The notes under the pieces are model-generated. The model was not told the DNA's origin and ran no database searches. It saw nothing but the letters and a program-made list of their open reading frames with translations. From Acidobacteriota bacterium (GTDB lineage Bacteria > Acidobacteriota > Terriglobia > Bryobacterales > Bryobacteraceae): DNA of 7,374 bases. The DNA is taken from positions 1-7,374 of the forward strand of contig JAPKYY010000034.1 of assembly GCA_026394095.1 (NCBI GenBank), in the 5' to 3' direction. The first letter of the stretch is position 1; every line of letters starts with the position of its first letter. Position numbers and translations under genes: made by a program. Positions 1 to 7,374 of this stretch are shown here, piece by piece.

Positions 1-2775
1 TAATTGGACCACTCGTCCGCCTCTCGATTCAATACTGCGGCCCGCATTTACATTGGGTGCCGATGCCGGCCCAATCACAACATCGGGGTCGGCCCAGTTT
101 CCGACATTGGTCCAGTTGAATCCGGTCGCAGTAAATTCCACCACGCGCTCAGCCGACAAAGAGAATCTCTTGCTCACCGATAGATCATGGTTCTGCGACC
201 CGGGCCCCACCAGCTGCGGATGCGTTCTCGGGCCGTTTCCAAAAGTGAAGTCAGGGGGTTGAGCAAAGGCCGCCGGGTTGAACCATCGGTTCGGGCCCGG
301 GTTCTCGACATGTGGATCCACTCCATCCACAAGATTCACGCGCAGGGCTTCAATCACCCCGCCCGTGTTGTTGAATTGCGGCCGCAATCCCAACGGCTCT
401 CCGCTTTGCATCGAAGTAATCCCGGAAACAGTCCAGCCATCAACGAAGTATCGTCGCCAGTCCTGGAATTCAAGAAAGGCCTTCTTGGCTCCCACAGGCA
501 ACTCATAGCTGAAGCTCAGCGACAAGCGGTGCGGATTATTGCCCAGTGTCATGCTCCATTCATTCTTGATGTTGTAAAAGTCCTGAATGCCGACAGGGCC
601 CGAGTAGTCGTCCATTTGTTTTGAGAATTCGTAGGTCGAATTCAGAACCAGACCATTCGCCGCTCTCTTCTCAGCACGAACAACAGCCGCATTCCGCTTG
701 TAATTGCCAGAAGGCCAGGAATTGAAGAGGCTGAATTTCTGATATTGCGGGTAGGGTCGAATCGTGCGGCGAAACTCTTCACTATTCAGGGCATCTCTCT
801 CCCTCAGGTAGGACAAGGAAATCGCATTCGGGTTCGCCGTGTTGCTTGGAGCAAAAAGCCGCTGCCCCCGCGCATGGCCAAGACTCAAGCTCACCACCGT
901 CTGTCCCGGCAATGTCCTCTCATAAGACAAGCCAGCCGACTGGTAGCGCGGTACATCGCCCTGACGCTGCACCAGATCGGCAATCGTGAAATTCGCTCCA
1001 TCGGGCCGCAAGTCCGGCAGCGGACGGTCCAGTCCAGGAACCCCATCCCGGAGCCGCAGAGCCGGGCTCAATTGAATATTGGAAGAAACATAAGTCGGCT
1101 GAGAAACAAAACCCTGAGTAGCCCATTGCGTCGTGTAAATCGGAATCCCGCTGTGACTCAATCCATAACTCAAGCGCAAGACACTTTTGGAATTTCCACC
1201 AGGATTCCAGGCGATGCCGATACTGGTTTCTGGCCGCGGGATAGCCCGCTGCAAGGCGCGCCCCACGCCGTTACGATTGGCAAAGATCAGCGCCCCTGGC
1301 TTGCCATTGGCTGGATTGATTTCGCTCAAATCGACGCTGCCAAAGCGGTCGTACTTCTCATGCCGGGCACCTGTCACCTCCATCGCAAACGACAGAGTGA
1401 TCACCAGATTCTTTGCATATTCATAGGTGTCGGAAATACCAAGGCGCATGTAGTTTCCGCGCCAGTAGGAAGGATGCTCAACAATCGTTGCGGCACCACC
1501 TTCAGCCAGGCCCATAAGGAAACTGGCAAATCCAAGACCGGTATTGTTGACTCCGGGAAGGGAAGTCAGGGATGGCCCAAAATCAAACGACCCCGCCGGC
1601 CAGCGCGGCAAGTAACCATTCACCTGGTAGCGGCGAAACTGAGCCGTGCCCCGCAAGCGGTGCTTCCCAAGCCGTGTCGAAAGCGCATCGGTCAGGTAGA
1701 AGTAATTGTGTCCGCTTACGACATTCGGATTCATCCGTCCGGTCGACAGATAAGTCCCAAACCGGAAAGCAGGAAATGCGTCGCGCAATGGCCCCTTCAG
1801 CCCGATCGTGGCAAGCGCACCTTCCTGGCCCGGCCTTCCGCTATGTGTCTTGTCTGACTGCACATCGAAGGTCAACGCATGCACCGTCGAGGCACTGCGT
1901 GTGAAAGTCCAGTCCAGCACACCACGCCGTGCGCTGAAGTCACGATCATTCAAGCCTGAATCGGCAATCGTGTCAAAGAGTCTTGGTGCCTTTGCCAGCC
2001 CGCTGGTGAATGACCCGTTAAAGGTCAACCGGTGCTTCTCCGCCAAAGTGTGGTCCACCTTGAAGATCATTCCATTCGCTTGATTGGTCTCAGGCGAGAA
2101 GACAAAGTAGTTGTTCCTGAAAAAAGGCCCGGCATTGGAGTTTGCTCTCGGATAGAAGTCCAGAGTCTTCATCGCAACCGGATCCAGCCGGGTTGCCGGA
2201 ATCACATTCCCGACAAATGGGTCGCGCGCATATTGTGGATTACTGGCACTTACGGGTTGAGTGGCGTCATAGCTCGAATTCAGGCGCGTCGATTGAGGAT
2301 CATAGATAGGCAGCGGGTTTCCCGCGGGGTCCACAGTCTTCGAGAAATCTCCAACTCGCTCCGGATCGATCGCAACCGTACTCAAATAGGAGCGTCCGAT
2401 TCGCTCACGCACACCTTCATAGGACACATTAAAAAACGTCTTCCGAGAGCCCTCGTAGACTTTCGGGATCACTAGCGGGCCACCCACATTGAACCCAAAC
2501 TGATTCCTCCGCAACAGGTTCCGTAAGCCCCCGCGCTGCACTACTTCATGCGGGGTGGCATCCAGCTTGTCATTACGAAAATTCTCAAAGATGCGCCCAT
2601 GCCAGCCGCTCACAAACGAACCCCGCGCATTCTTCGCCACAGGGCTATCCCCACGCAGCCCCAGCTCTTGCGTCACCGTTTTGAATTCTTCTACGGCACG
2701 CTCGAGCGGCGGCTTCGCGGGTTGCCAGGCCAAGCCGACGCACGCAAAAAGGAGAAAAGCGCGCATGAAGATCAT
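1..2775 (-). CDS. Oar-like TonB-dependent-receptor-type outer-membrane beta-barrel protein lacking the N-terminal regulatory and plug domains (3' end cut by window)
   Basis: My translation of the minus strand from ATG at 2775 gives 925 codons with no stop to position 1, so the C-terminus lies outside. Residues 1-17 look like a signal peptide (M-I-F-M-R, then a hydrophobic run ending G-L-A). A short linker (about 20-52) leads straight into GWHGRIFENFRNDKLDA (57-73) and RRNQFGFNVGGP (89-100), then KTFFNVSYEG (112-121). These match the segment just after the plug in acidobacterial Oar-like receptors. The rest has the alternating aromatic/polar pattern of a large barrel, with typical late motifs such as RWFNPAAFAQP. 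The last residues in view, GRSIESRGGRVVQL, resemble the usual last strand, so probably only about ten residues are missing. An in-frame TAA at 2790-2788 rules out a longer N-terminus; ATG at 2766 is an alternative start, and neither has a good Shine-Dalgarno. By family it sits in the outer membrane. Its substrate is unknown, and TonB-driven transport is doubtful without a plug. Confidence 0.88.
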   Translation of the reverse strand, partial: MIFMRAFLLFACVGLAWQPAKPPLERAVEEFKTVTQELGLRGDSPVAKNARGSFVSGWHGRIFENFRNDKLDATPHEVVQRGGLRNLLRRNQFGFNVGGPLVIPKVYEGSRKTFFNVSYEGVRERIGRSYLSTVAIDPERVGDFSKTVDPAGNPLPIYDPQSTRLNSSYDATQPVSASNPQYARDPFVGNVIPATRLDPVAMKTLDFYPRANSNAGPFFRNNYFVFSPETNQANGMIFKVDHTLAEKHRLTFNGSFTSGLAKAPRLFDTIADSGLNDRDFSARRGVLDWTFTRSASTVHALTFDVQSDKTHSGRPGQEGALATIGLKGPLRDAFPAFRFGTYLSTGRMNPNVVSGHNYFYLTDALSTRLGKHRLRGTAQFRRYQVNGYLPRWPAGSFDFGPSLTSLPGVNNTGLGFASFLMGLAEGGAATIVEHPSYWRGNYMRLGISDTYEYAKNLVITLSFAMEVTGARHEKYDRFGSVDLSEINPANGKPGALIFANRNGVGRALQRAIPRPETSIGIAWNPGGNSKSVLRLSYGLSHSGIPIYTTQWATQGFVSQPTYVSSNIQLSPALRLRDGVPGLDRPLPDLRPDGANFTIADLVQRQGDVPRYQSAGLSYERTLPGQTVVSLSLGHARGQRLFAPSNTANPNAISLSYLRERDALNSEEFRRTIRPYPQYQKFSLFNSWPSGNYKRNAAVVRAEKRAANGLVLNSTYEFSKQMDDYSGPVGIQDFYNIKNEWSMTLGNNPHRLSLSFSYELPVGAKKAFLEFQDWRRYFVDGWTVSGITSMQSGEPLGLRPQFNNTGGVIEALRVNLVDGVDPHVENPGPNRWFNPAAFAQPPDFTFGNGPRTHPQLVGPGSQNHDLSVSKRFSLSAERVVEFTATGFNWTNVGNWADPDVVIGPASAPNVNAGRSIESRGGRVVQL

Positions 2776-2942
2776 TTCATCTTTAGTTTAGCCTTCTTTG
2801 GGGAGCTAGCTGTCTTCGCTCTCGCGGACATCGACCACACCAGGCTCAAACATCGGTATTCTGGAATGGTCTTGCTTCTCACTGATGAAGCTGGTCAGAT
2901 AAATGACGGCATCTTCGCTTCGGCGACTAAATAGGGGCTCTT
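2776..2942. promoter_or_regulatory. Divergent intergenic region between the outer-membrane protein gene and rfbA
   Basis: Both flanking genes are transcribed away from this 167-bp gap, so the promoters of both must lie here or overlap the gene starts. I see no convincing sigma-70 pair. The best plus-strand candidate is TTGCTT (2872-2877) with a weak TCAGAT (2895-2900) at 17-bp spacing. On the minus strand TAAACT lies close upstream of the ATG without a good -35 box. An 8-bp palindrome, AGCTAGCT, sits at 2804-2811 and could be a small operator or chance. No terminator-like hairpin with a T-tract is evident. A minus-strand frame is open through most of the gap but has no usual start codon until an internal ATG near its end. 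Confidence 0.45.
2933..2937 (+). promoter_or_regulatory. Ribosome binding site of rfbA
   Basis: AGGGG lies 5 nt before the TTG at 2943. An in-frame TAA at 2928-2930 prevents any earlier start, so this site supports TTG as the true initiation codon. Confidence 0.65.
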
Positions 2943-3815
2943 TTGAAAGGCATTATTCTCGCCGGCGGTAGCGGCACAAGGCTTCATCCCATTACCGAAG
3001 CGGTCAGCAAGCAGTTGCTCCCCGTCTACGACAAACCCATGATTTACTACCCGCTGACAACACTCATGTTGGCGGGCATTCGCGAGATCCTCGTGATCTC
3101 GACCCCAGTGGATCTCCCCGTTTACCGCCGGCTCCTCGGCGACGGCAGCCGCTTCGGCATCAAGCTCGAGTACGCAGAACAGCCCCGGCCCGAAGGCCTC
3201 GCGCAAGCCTTCATTATCGGTAAATCCTTCATCGACGGAGGCCCGGCCGCACTCATCCTCGGCGACAACCTCTTCTATGGTCACGGCATCTCTGTGCAAC
3301 TCCAGCGCGCTGCAGCTCAGCCTGAAGGCGCCACCATCTTCGGCTATTGGGTACGGGATCCAGAACGCTACGGAGTTGTCGAGCTGGACGACCAGGGCAA
3401 GGCACTCTCTATCGTCGAAAAGCCAAAAGATCCCAAATCGAACTACGCCGTAGTCGGTCTCTATTTCTACGACAACACGATCACTCAGGTTGCGGAAGCG
3501 ATCAAGCCATCGCCCCGTGGCGAGCTTGAAATCACCGACGTCAACAATCGCTACCTCGAAGCCGGCAAGCTCCGCGTCGAAGCGCTCGGCCGCGGTATGG
3601 CCTGGCTCGACACTGGCACACACGAGTCGCTACTGCAGGCTGGCAACTTCGTCGAAACCATCGAGCAGCGTCAGGGCCTCAAGGTCGGCTGCCCTGAAGA
3701 GGTTGCCTTCCACATGGGCTGGCTCAGCCCGGAACAACTCGAAGAACAATCCCGGCGCTATAAAAACTCAAGCTACGGCGAATACCTGCACGGCCTCTTG
3801 CGCCACCGCCGCTAG
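2943..3815 (+). CDS. rfbA: Glucose-1-phosphate thymidylyltransferase
   Basis: The 290-residue product catalyses dTTP + glucose-1-phosphate -> dTDP-glucose + PPi. This is the first step of dTDP-L-rhamnose (and related deoxysugar) synthesis in the cytoplasm, feeding O-antigen, capsule or glycoprotein sugars. Length matches the RmlA family. The N-terminus carries the nucleotide-binding signature [13 protein letters not shown] (6-18) with the conserved lysine region [12 protein letters not shown] (22-33). GDNLFYGHG (107-115) holds metal-binding Asp108. VEKP (158-161), GLYFYD (172-177), GELEITDVN (193-201) and AWLDTGTH (220-227), with the second metal Asp223, follow in normal order. Nothing key is missing. 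The start is TTG, fixed by the N-terminal motif, an upstream in-frame TAA and an AGGGG ribosome site. No rfbB, rfbC or rfbD lies beside it within the window. Its TAG stop interlocks with the stop of the convergent hydrolase gene. Symbol rmlA is equivalent. Confidence 0.96.
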   Translation: MKGIILAGGSGTRLHPITEAVSKQLLPVYDKPMIYYPLTTLMLAGIREILVISTPVDLPVYRRLLGDGSRFGIKLEYAEQPRPEGLAQAFIIGKSFIDGGPAALILGDNLFYGHGISVQLQRAAAQPEGATIFGYWVRDPERYGVVELDDQGKALSIVEKPKDPKSNYAVVGLYFYDNTITQVAEAIKPSPRGELEITDVNNRYLEAGKLRVEALGRGMAWLDTGTHESLLQAGNFVETIEQRQGLKVGCPEEVAFHMGWLSPEQLEEQSRRYKNSSYGEYLHGLLRHRR

Positions 3816-4543
3816 CGCTTCAGAGCTTCGGCAATGGCCTTCTCGGCCAGTGGCTCCATTACTGCATAACCTGCATCGTTCGGGTGCAGACCATCGTTGG
3901 TCAGTTCCTTCTTTAGCAGCTTTGCGTCATCGAGCATGGCCGAATAGTAGTCGAGATAAACCAGCTTGTGCTTCTTGCAATAAGCCTGCATCCACTCATT
4001 CAGGGCAATGATCTTCTCAGGCGGCCGGCGTGCGATCTGGGGCCGGTGATAATCGCAAACCGGCATCACACTCGACATCACCACCTTCATCCCGTTGGCC
4101 TTGGCCAGCTCTGCCATCGATTCCAGATTGCCTTCAATCTGCTCTAGCGTCATTGGCCCCGTATTGCCCGCAATATCATTCGTGCCCGCCAGAATCACCA
4201 CTACTTTTGCGCCCAGTGCAATCACATCGGGCCGAAAGCGAATCAACATCTGCGGCGTCGTCTGTCCGCTGATGCCGCGATTCACATAAGGCCGGTCTGG
4301 CCAGAACTTGCCACCCCTGCGTCCCCACGCATCGGTGATCGAGTCACCCATAAACACAACCCGCTTCTCGTTTCCACTCACCGGGGCCAGCTTGGCATTG
4401 TCCCCCGCATACCGGCCAAGGTTCGCCCAATCGAGCAACGTCTTCTGCGCCCTTGCCAGATCCGCCTGCAGCTTCGGCACATCCACGCTCTCCTGCCCAA
4501 GAGCCATCATCCCCACCAAACTTAATAGGAAAAACTGTTTCAC
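3812..4543 (-). CDS. Secreted SGNH/GDSL-family hydrolase (esterase/acylhydrolase)
   Basis: This 243-residue protein has a short signal peptide ([16 protein letters not shown], cleavage probably near residue 16-17), so it likely acts in the periplasm or outside. All four SGNH blocks are present: FMGDSIT (64-70) with nucleophile Ser68; NRGISGQTT (88-96) with oxyanion Gly90; GTND (120-123) with Asn122; and DGLHPN (217-222) with catalytic Asp217 and His220. The fold removes acyl or acetyl groups from lipids, sugars or peptidoglycan; the substrate cannot be read from sequence. A helical stretch (about 21-50) separates the signal from the catalytic domain. The start is GTG at 4543, overlapping the upstream SWIM gene stop as GTGA, with AAGAAGG 7 nt upstream. 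It is therefore the translationally coupled third gene of the SNF2-SWIM operon. Its stop overlaps that of rfbA. Function as a hydrolase is firm; biological role is open. Confidence 0.92.
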   Translation of the reverse strand: MKQFFLLSLVGMMALGQESVDVPKLQADLARAQKTLLDWANLGRYAGDNAKLAPVSGNEKRVVFMGDSITDAWGRRGGKFWPDRPYVNRGISGQTTPQMLIRFRPDVIALGAKVVVILAGTNDIAGNTGPMTLEQIEGNLESMAELAKANGMKVVMSSVMPVCDYHRPQIARRPPEKIIALNEWMQAYCKKHKLVYLDYYSAMLDDAKLLKKELTNDGLHPNDAGYAVMEPLAEKAIAEALKR

Positions 4544-5295
4544 TTCCGAACCTTCTTTCTGATGCCTTCGAGCATCACCTTTGCTTCCGCTGCAACACCC
4601 TCATACACAGGCTTGAACATTGCATCCGGATCCATCCTCACACCATATACCGCCACAGGCCCCAGCCGCTTGAGCAACCGGGCCGCAACACCACCTGCAA
4701 GCAAACTCGTTTCAAATTCAGACCAGTCCTGATGCTCACCCCAATAACTCTTTGCGTCCGTCTCTAAGGGCTCACCACCCTCTTCGAGCTCAACCACTTC
4801 CGCCTCTTCACGCGGCCCACCCCCGCGCAACCTTACCAGCAACATCGGGTCACGCTCAATCTCTTCGCCCAGCGCCCGCAGTACCGCCAGCGCATGCTTG
4901 CACGGCCGCATCCAGTCTGCGCAGGAACACGCGGTCTTCAATTCCCGGTACCGCTCCGGCAGCAAATTCACCTCTGCCACTGCCATTGCACGGCGCAACA
5001 CAGCTCCTGGCGAACCCTTGCGATAATCCCGCAACGCCTCGGGCGTCACCAGGCTCCAGGCCAGTTCCCACTGCTCCCGCGCTACCGTCGTAAACTGCAA
5101 CACTACCTTACATGGCTCAGGCCCCAGATCCTGCACCTGCGCTTCTACCGAGCCTTCATCGATCTTCAGTTCCCCTACGGCCCCACGACGCAGATACTCG
5201 ATGCTCTCTGTCAGCCGCTCATGCCCCACCGGGTATTCGTTCAGCCACTCCAGCCAATCCCGCCCCAGCGCCGTCACCATTTCGTGTTTCGACAT
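4540..5295 (-). CDS. SWIM zinc-finger protein, partner of the SNF2 helicase
   Basis: Starting at the ATG at 5295 the product is 251 residues. The central motif is CSCADWMRPCKH (123-134): Cys123, Cys125, Cys132 and His134 form the CxC-x6-CxH zinc ligand set of the SWIM domain, which in other proteins binds DNA or protein. The N-terminal part (about 10-110) has the 'RG..Y' and VQVxDLG-like features usual before a SWIM finger. After the finger comes an acidic stretch (about 160-180) and a lysine/arginine-rich C-terminus. A frame open to 5367 would add 24 residues, but that piece lies inside the SNF2 gene. The ATG overlapping the SNF2 stop (TAATG) is the sensible start, with GGGAAG and GGAGG just upstream. 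Such genes are commonly adjacent to SNF2 genes (ywqB beside ywqA in B. subtilis), so it probably helps the helicase recognise its target. The exact process is unknown. Confidence 0.9.
   Translation of the reverse strand: MSKHEMVTALGRDWLEWLNEYPVGHERLTESIEYLRRGAVGELKIDEGSVEAQVQDLGPEPCKVVLQFTTVAREQWELAWSLVTPEALRDYRKGSPGAVLRRAMAVAEVNLLPERYRELKTACSCADWMRPCKHALAVLRALGEEIERDPMLLVRLRGGGPREEAEVVELEEGGEPLETDAKSYWGEHQDWSEFETSLLAGGVAARLLKRLGPVAVYGVRMDPDAMFKPVYEGVAAEAKVMLEGIRKKVRK
4551..4557 (-). promoter_or_regulatory. Ribosome binding site of the SGNH hydrolase gene
   Basis: AAGAAGG on the minus strand lies 7 nt before the GTG at 4543 and inside the 3' end of the SWIM gene. It fixes the GTG start and suggests reinitiation or coupled translation after the SWIM stop. 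Confidence 0.65.
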
Positions 5296-7374
5296 TAGTC
5301 TTCCCACGCCTCCCGCGACAACGAAAACAGATCCTTCAATTGCTGGTTCGACAGCTCCGTCAGCCAAACCTCTCCAGCCTCAACTACCTTCTCCGCCAGA
5401 TCCCGCTTCTCCTCCACCATCTGATCGATCCGCTCCTCGAGCGTCCCCATACAAATGAACTTGTGTACCTGCACCGTCTTCATCTGCCCAATGCGAAAAG
5501 CCCGGTCCGTTGCCTGATTCTCCACTGCCGGATTCCACCACCGGTCGAAGTGAAACACATGGTTGGCCGCCACCAGATTCAAGCCCGTCCCACCAGCCTT
5601 AAGTGACAACACAAAGAGGCTCGCTCCATCGGGCTTCTCAAAGTCGACAATCATCCGCTCCCGCTCCAGCCTCGGCGTCCCGCCATGCAGAAACGAAATC
5701 TTCTTGCCAAACACCTGTTCGCAATGCAGCGCCAGGATCTCCCCCATCTCGGCAAACTGCGAAAAGATCAACGCCTTCTCGCCCGCCTCCAGCACCTCTT
5801 CGAGCATCTCCGTCAGTCGCGTGAGCTTGCCGCTACGCCCACCCAGATCCTCACGTTCTTTCAGAATCTGCGCCGGGTGATTGCACACCTGCTTTAGCCG
5901 CGAAATCGTCGCCAGAATCAACCCGCGCCGCTCCATCGATGTCCGCCCCTCAAGATCGACAAAGCACCCATTCACAACATCCTCATAAAGCCTTGCCTGC
6001 TCGCGAGTCAGCTTGCAGTAAGTCTTCATCTCCATCTTCTCGGGCAGGTCGGAGATGATGCTCTTGTCCGTCTTGAGGCGTCTCAAAATAAACGGCGAAG
6101 TCAGTCCCTTCAACTGCTGCACGGCCTTCGCATTGTGTTGATTCTGAATCGGCTTGAAGAACCTTACTTGAAAGTCCTTCTGCCCGCCAAGCAACCCGTG
6201 GTTCAGGAATTCCATCAACGAATAGAGATCGCCAACATGATTCTCGACAGGCGTACCCGTAAGTGCAATCCGGTACCCGCTGGCAATCTGCCGCGCTGCC
6301 TTGGCTTGCTTGGTCTCAAAGTTCTTGATGTTCTGAGCTTCATCCAGCACAACCCCATCCCACTCCACCTCCGCCAGCGTCTCGGCATCCCTGTGCAGCA
6401 GGCTATAGCTGGTCACAACCAGATCATTCTCCTGAGCCAGTTTCGCAAACGCCTGCCCCTTGGCTCGCAACACACCGTGATGCACCATCAGCTTGAGCGC
6501 TGGGAAAAACTTCGTCGTCTCCCGTTCCCAGTTGCCGATCACCGAAGTCGGGCAAACCAGCAGTGTCGGCTTCCCCACACCACGCCGCGAAGCCAGCAGC
6601 GCCAGCATCTGCAGCGATTTCCCAAGACCCATGTCATCAGCCAGACACGCCCCCAGCCCAAAGCCCGTCACAAAGCTCATCCACGAGAACCCACGCCTCT
6701 GATAGGGCCGCATCTCCCCCTGCAGGCCATCGGGCAGCGGCAATTCCTTGATCTCACCCGGCTGCCGCAAGCGATCGAGCAACTCCCCAATCCAGCCTTC
6801 GGTCTGGATCTCCCGAATATCAAGGCCCCGTCCACCACCACCCATCCCCAACACTTCCCGCAACGCCTCGCGAGCCGTCAGCACGCGCTTCTGCCCGCCC
6901 TTCAAAAACTTCACCGCATCGCGCACACTCACAGCATCGATGCGCATCCACTTGCCGCCCACCTGCTGCATTTCCCCCGTATGCTTCGACAACTCGTTCA
7001 ACTCCGCCATCGTCACCGGTTGATCGCCCAGCAGCGCGGCCCAATCGAGGCGCACCTTGCTTGACATCGCCGTCCGCTCGTCCACCTGCGCCGCTTCCGA
7101 TTGCAACTTGCCCGTCACCGCGACACGAATCCCGTCACCCTCACGCCACCAATCCGGCCTCACCACACGGAAGCCCGCCTGCTCAAGCAGCGGGGCAAAC
7201 CGCATCAAAAACTCAATCACCCGCTCTCCGGGCAAATACAACCCCTCACCCTTCTGCTCCTCGTAGCTCTGCAAGGAAGGAAAGATATTCGAAGCCAGCT
7301 CAAAATTCCGCCACGCCGCCTCTGCCACCAGATCCCCACCCCGAAGCGCCATGTCTTCGACGCCACGCAACAAA
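5295..7374 (-). CDS. SNF2-family DEAD/DEAH-box-like helicase/translocase (5' end cut by window)
   Basis: The reading frame enters from the right edge and ends with TAA at 5297-5295; 692 codons are visible and the true start is outside. The first part (about 7370-6860) resembles the SNF2-associated DUF3670-type region, with RPDWWREG (near 7150) and GGKWMRIDAVSV. The two RecA-like lobes follow. Motif I DDMGLGKS is at 6638-6615 (Walker A lysine present), motif Ia is CPTSVIGNWE, and motif II LDEAQNIKN has DEAQ at 6344-6333. Motif III LTGTPVEN is at 6263-6240, motif IV is IFSQFAEM, then FLHGG. GGTGLNL and motif VI QATDRAFRIGQ (5516-5484, arginine fingers) complete the set. All ATPase residues are intact, so it should be an active ATP-driven dsDNA translocase, remodelling nucleoprotein rather than unwinding classically. 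Such bacterial SNF2 proteins (YwqA/HelZ type) have poorly defined roles. It is first in view of the operon with the SWIM and SGNH genes. Confidence 0.95.
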   Translation of the reverse strand, partial: LLRGVEDMALRGGDLVAEAAWRNFELASNIFPSLQSYEEQKGEGLYLPGERVIEFLMRFAPLLEQAGFRVVRPDWWREGDGIRVAVTGKLQSEAAQVDERTAMSSKVRLDWAALLGDQPVTMAELNELSKHTGEMQQVGGKWMRIDAVSVRDAVKFLKGGQKRVLTAREALREVLGMGGGGRGLDIREIQTEGWIGELLDRLRQPGEIKELPLPDGLQGEMRPYQRRGFSWMSFVTGFGLGACLADDMGLGKSLQMLALLASRRGVGKPTLLVCPTSVIGNWERETTKFFPALKLMVHHGVLRAKGQAFAKLAQENDLVVTSYSLLHRDAETLAEVEWDGVVLDEAQNIKNFETKQAKAARQIASGYRIALTGTPVENHVGDLYSLMEFLNHGLLGGQKDFQVRFFKPIQNQHNAKAVQQLKGLTSPFILRRLKTDKSIISDLPEKMEMKTYCKLTREQARLYEDVVNGCFVDLEGRTSMERRGLILATISRLKQVCNHPAQILKEREDLGGRSGKLTRLTEMLEEVLEAGEKALIFSQFAEMGEILALHCEQVFGKKISFLHGGTPRLERERMIVDFEKPDGASLFVLSLKAGGTGLNLVAANHVFHFDRWWNPAVENQATDRAFRIGQMKTVQVHKFICMGTLEERIDQMVEEKRDLAEKVVEAGEVWLTELSNQQLKDLFSLSREAWED
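5300..5313 (-). promoter_or_regulatory. Ribosome binding site region of the SWIM gene
   Basis: On the minus strand GGAGG (5313-5309) and GGGAAG (5305-5300) precede the ATG at 5295 by 13 and 4 nt. Neither spacing is ideal, but either could serve together with translation arriving from SNF2, whose stop shares one base with this ATG. Confidence 0.5.

Noticed and set aside
745..1857. 370-codon plus-strand open frame
   Set aside because: It lies wholly antisense to the outer-membrane barrel gene, whose translation shows recognisable family motifs; this frame's product is arginine/proline/serine-rich with no recognisable domain.
2740..2775. Possible lipobox (LLFAC) in the barrel protein's signal peptide
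   Set aside because: Phe at the -2 position and only 11 residues before the Cys do not fit a lipoprotein signal, and the protein is an outer-membrane barrel.
2548..2934. 128-codon plus-strand open frame running into the gap before rfbA
   Set aside because: Over half is antisense to the barrel gene's N-terminus, and the remainder shows no recognisable motif. It ends just before the rfbA ribosome site but has no clear one of its own.
2895..3623. 242-codon minus-strand open frame
   Set aside because: It is antisense to rfbA, which has every RmlA motif; the composition is that of a mirrored GC-rich frame.
3838..3854. GGCC-ttctc-GGCC hairpin as a terminator for rfbA
   Set aside because: The stem is only 4-5 bp, lacks a T-tract and lies inside the hydrolase coding sequence.
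5296..5367. N-terminal extension of the SWIM protein by 24 residues
   Set aside because: The extension lies inside the SNF2 coding region; the ATG overlapping the SNF2 stop is a normal coupled start.
6135..7064. 309-codon plus-strand open frame
   Set aside because: It is antisense to the SNF2 ATPase core; the product is rich in His, Pro, Arg and Gln and shows no domain.

Overview
The window looks like a chromosomal segment from an Acidobacteriota genome, most likely a Bryobacterales / 'Candidatus Solibacter'-type organism. That placement is inferred from gene content: a large Oar-like outer-membrane beta-barrel of the type expanded in these genomes, an acidobacterial-style secreted SGNH hydrolase, and fairly GC-rich coding. 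No rRNA or other phylogenetic marker is present to confirm it. Coding density is very high. Five genes were recognised, two of them cut by the window edges. I saw no tRNA or rRNA gene, CRISPR array, insertion sequence or long repeat.

Layout, left to right. (1) Positions 2775 to 1, minus strand: an Oar/TonB-dependent-receptor-like outer-membrane protein, open through the left edge. It has its own signal peptide but goes almost straight into the barrel, so the usual carboxypeptidase-regulatory-like and plug domains are missing. (2) Positions 2776-2942: a 167-bp divergent intergenic region. (3) Positions 2943-3815, plus strand: rfbA/rmlA, glucose-1-phosphate thymidylyltransferase, with a TTG start. 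(4) Positions 4543-3812, minus strand: a secreted SGNH/GDSL hydrolase whose stop codon interlocks with that of rfbA. (5) Positions 5295-4540, minus strand: a SWIM zinc-finger protein. (6) Positions 7373-5295, minus strand: a SNF2-family helicase/translocase whose N-terminus lies beyond the right edge.

The three right-hand minus-strand genes form a tightly coupled operon read SNF2 -> SWIM -> SGNH hydrolase, with TAATG and GTGA stop/start junctions. SNF2 plus SWIM is a known bacterial pairing (for example B. subtilis ywqA-ywqB) and probably acts on DNA or nucleoprotein. The coupled exported esterase is an unexpected third member. RfbA makes dTDP-glucose for dTDP-rhamnose or related sugars of the cell surface; no other rml genes are in view.

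The most notable observation is the plug-less Oar-like barrel. Nothing in the window is clearly a new multi-gene defence or mobile system.
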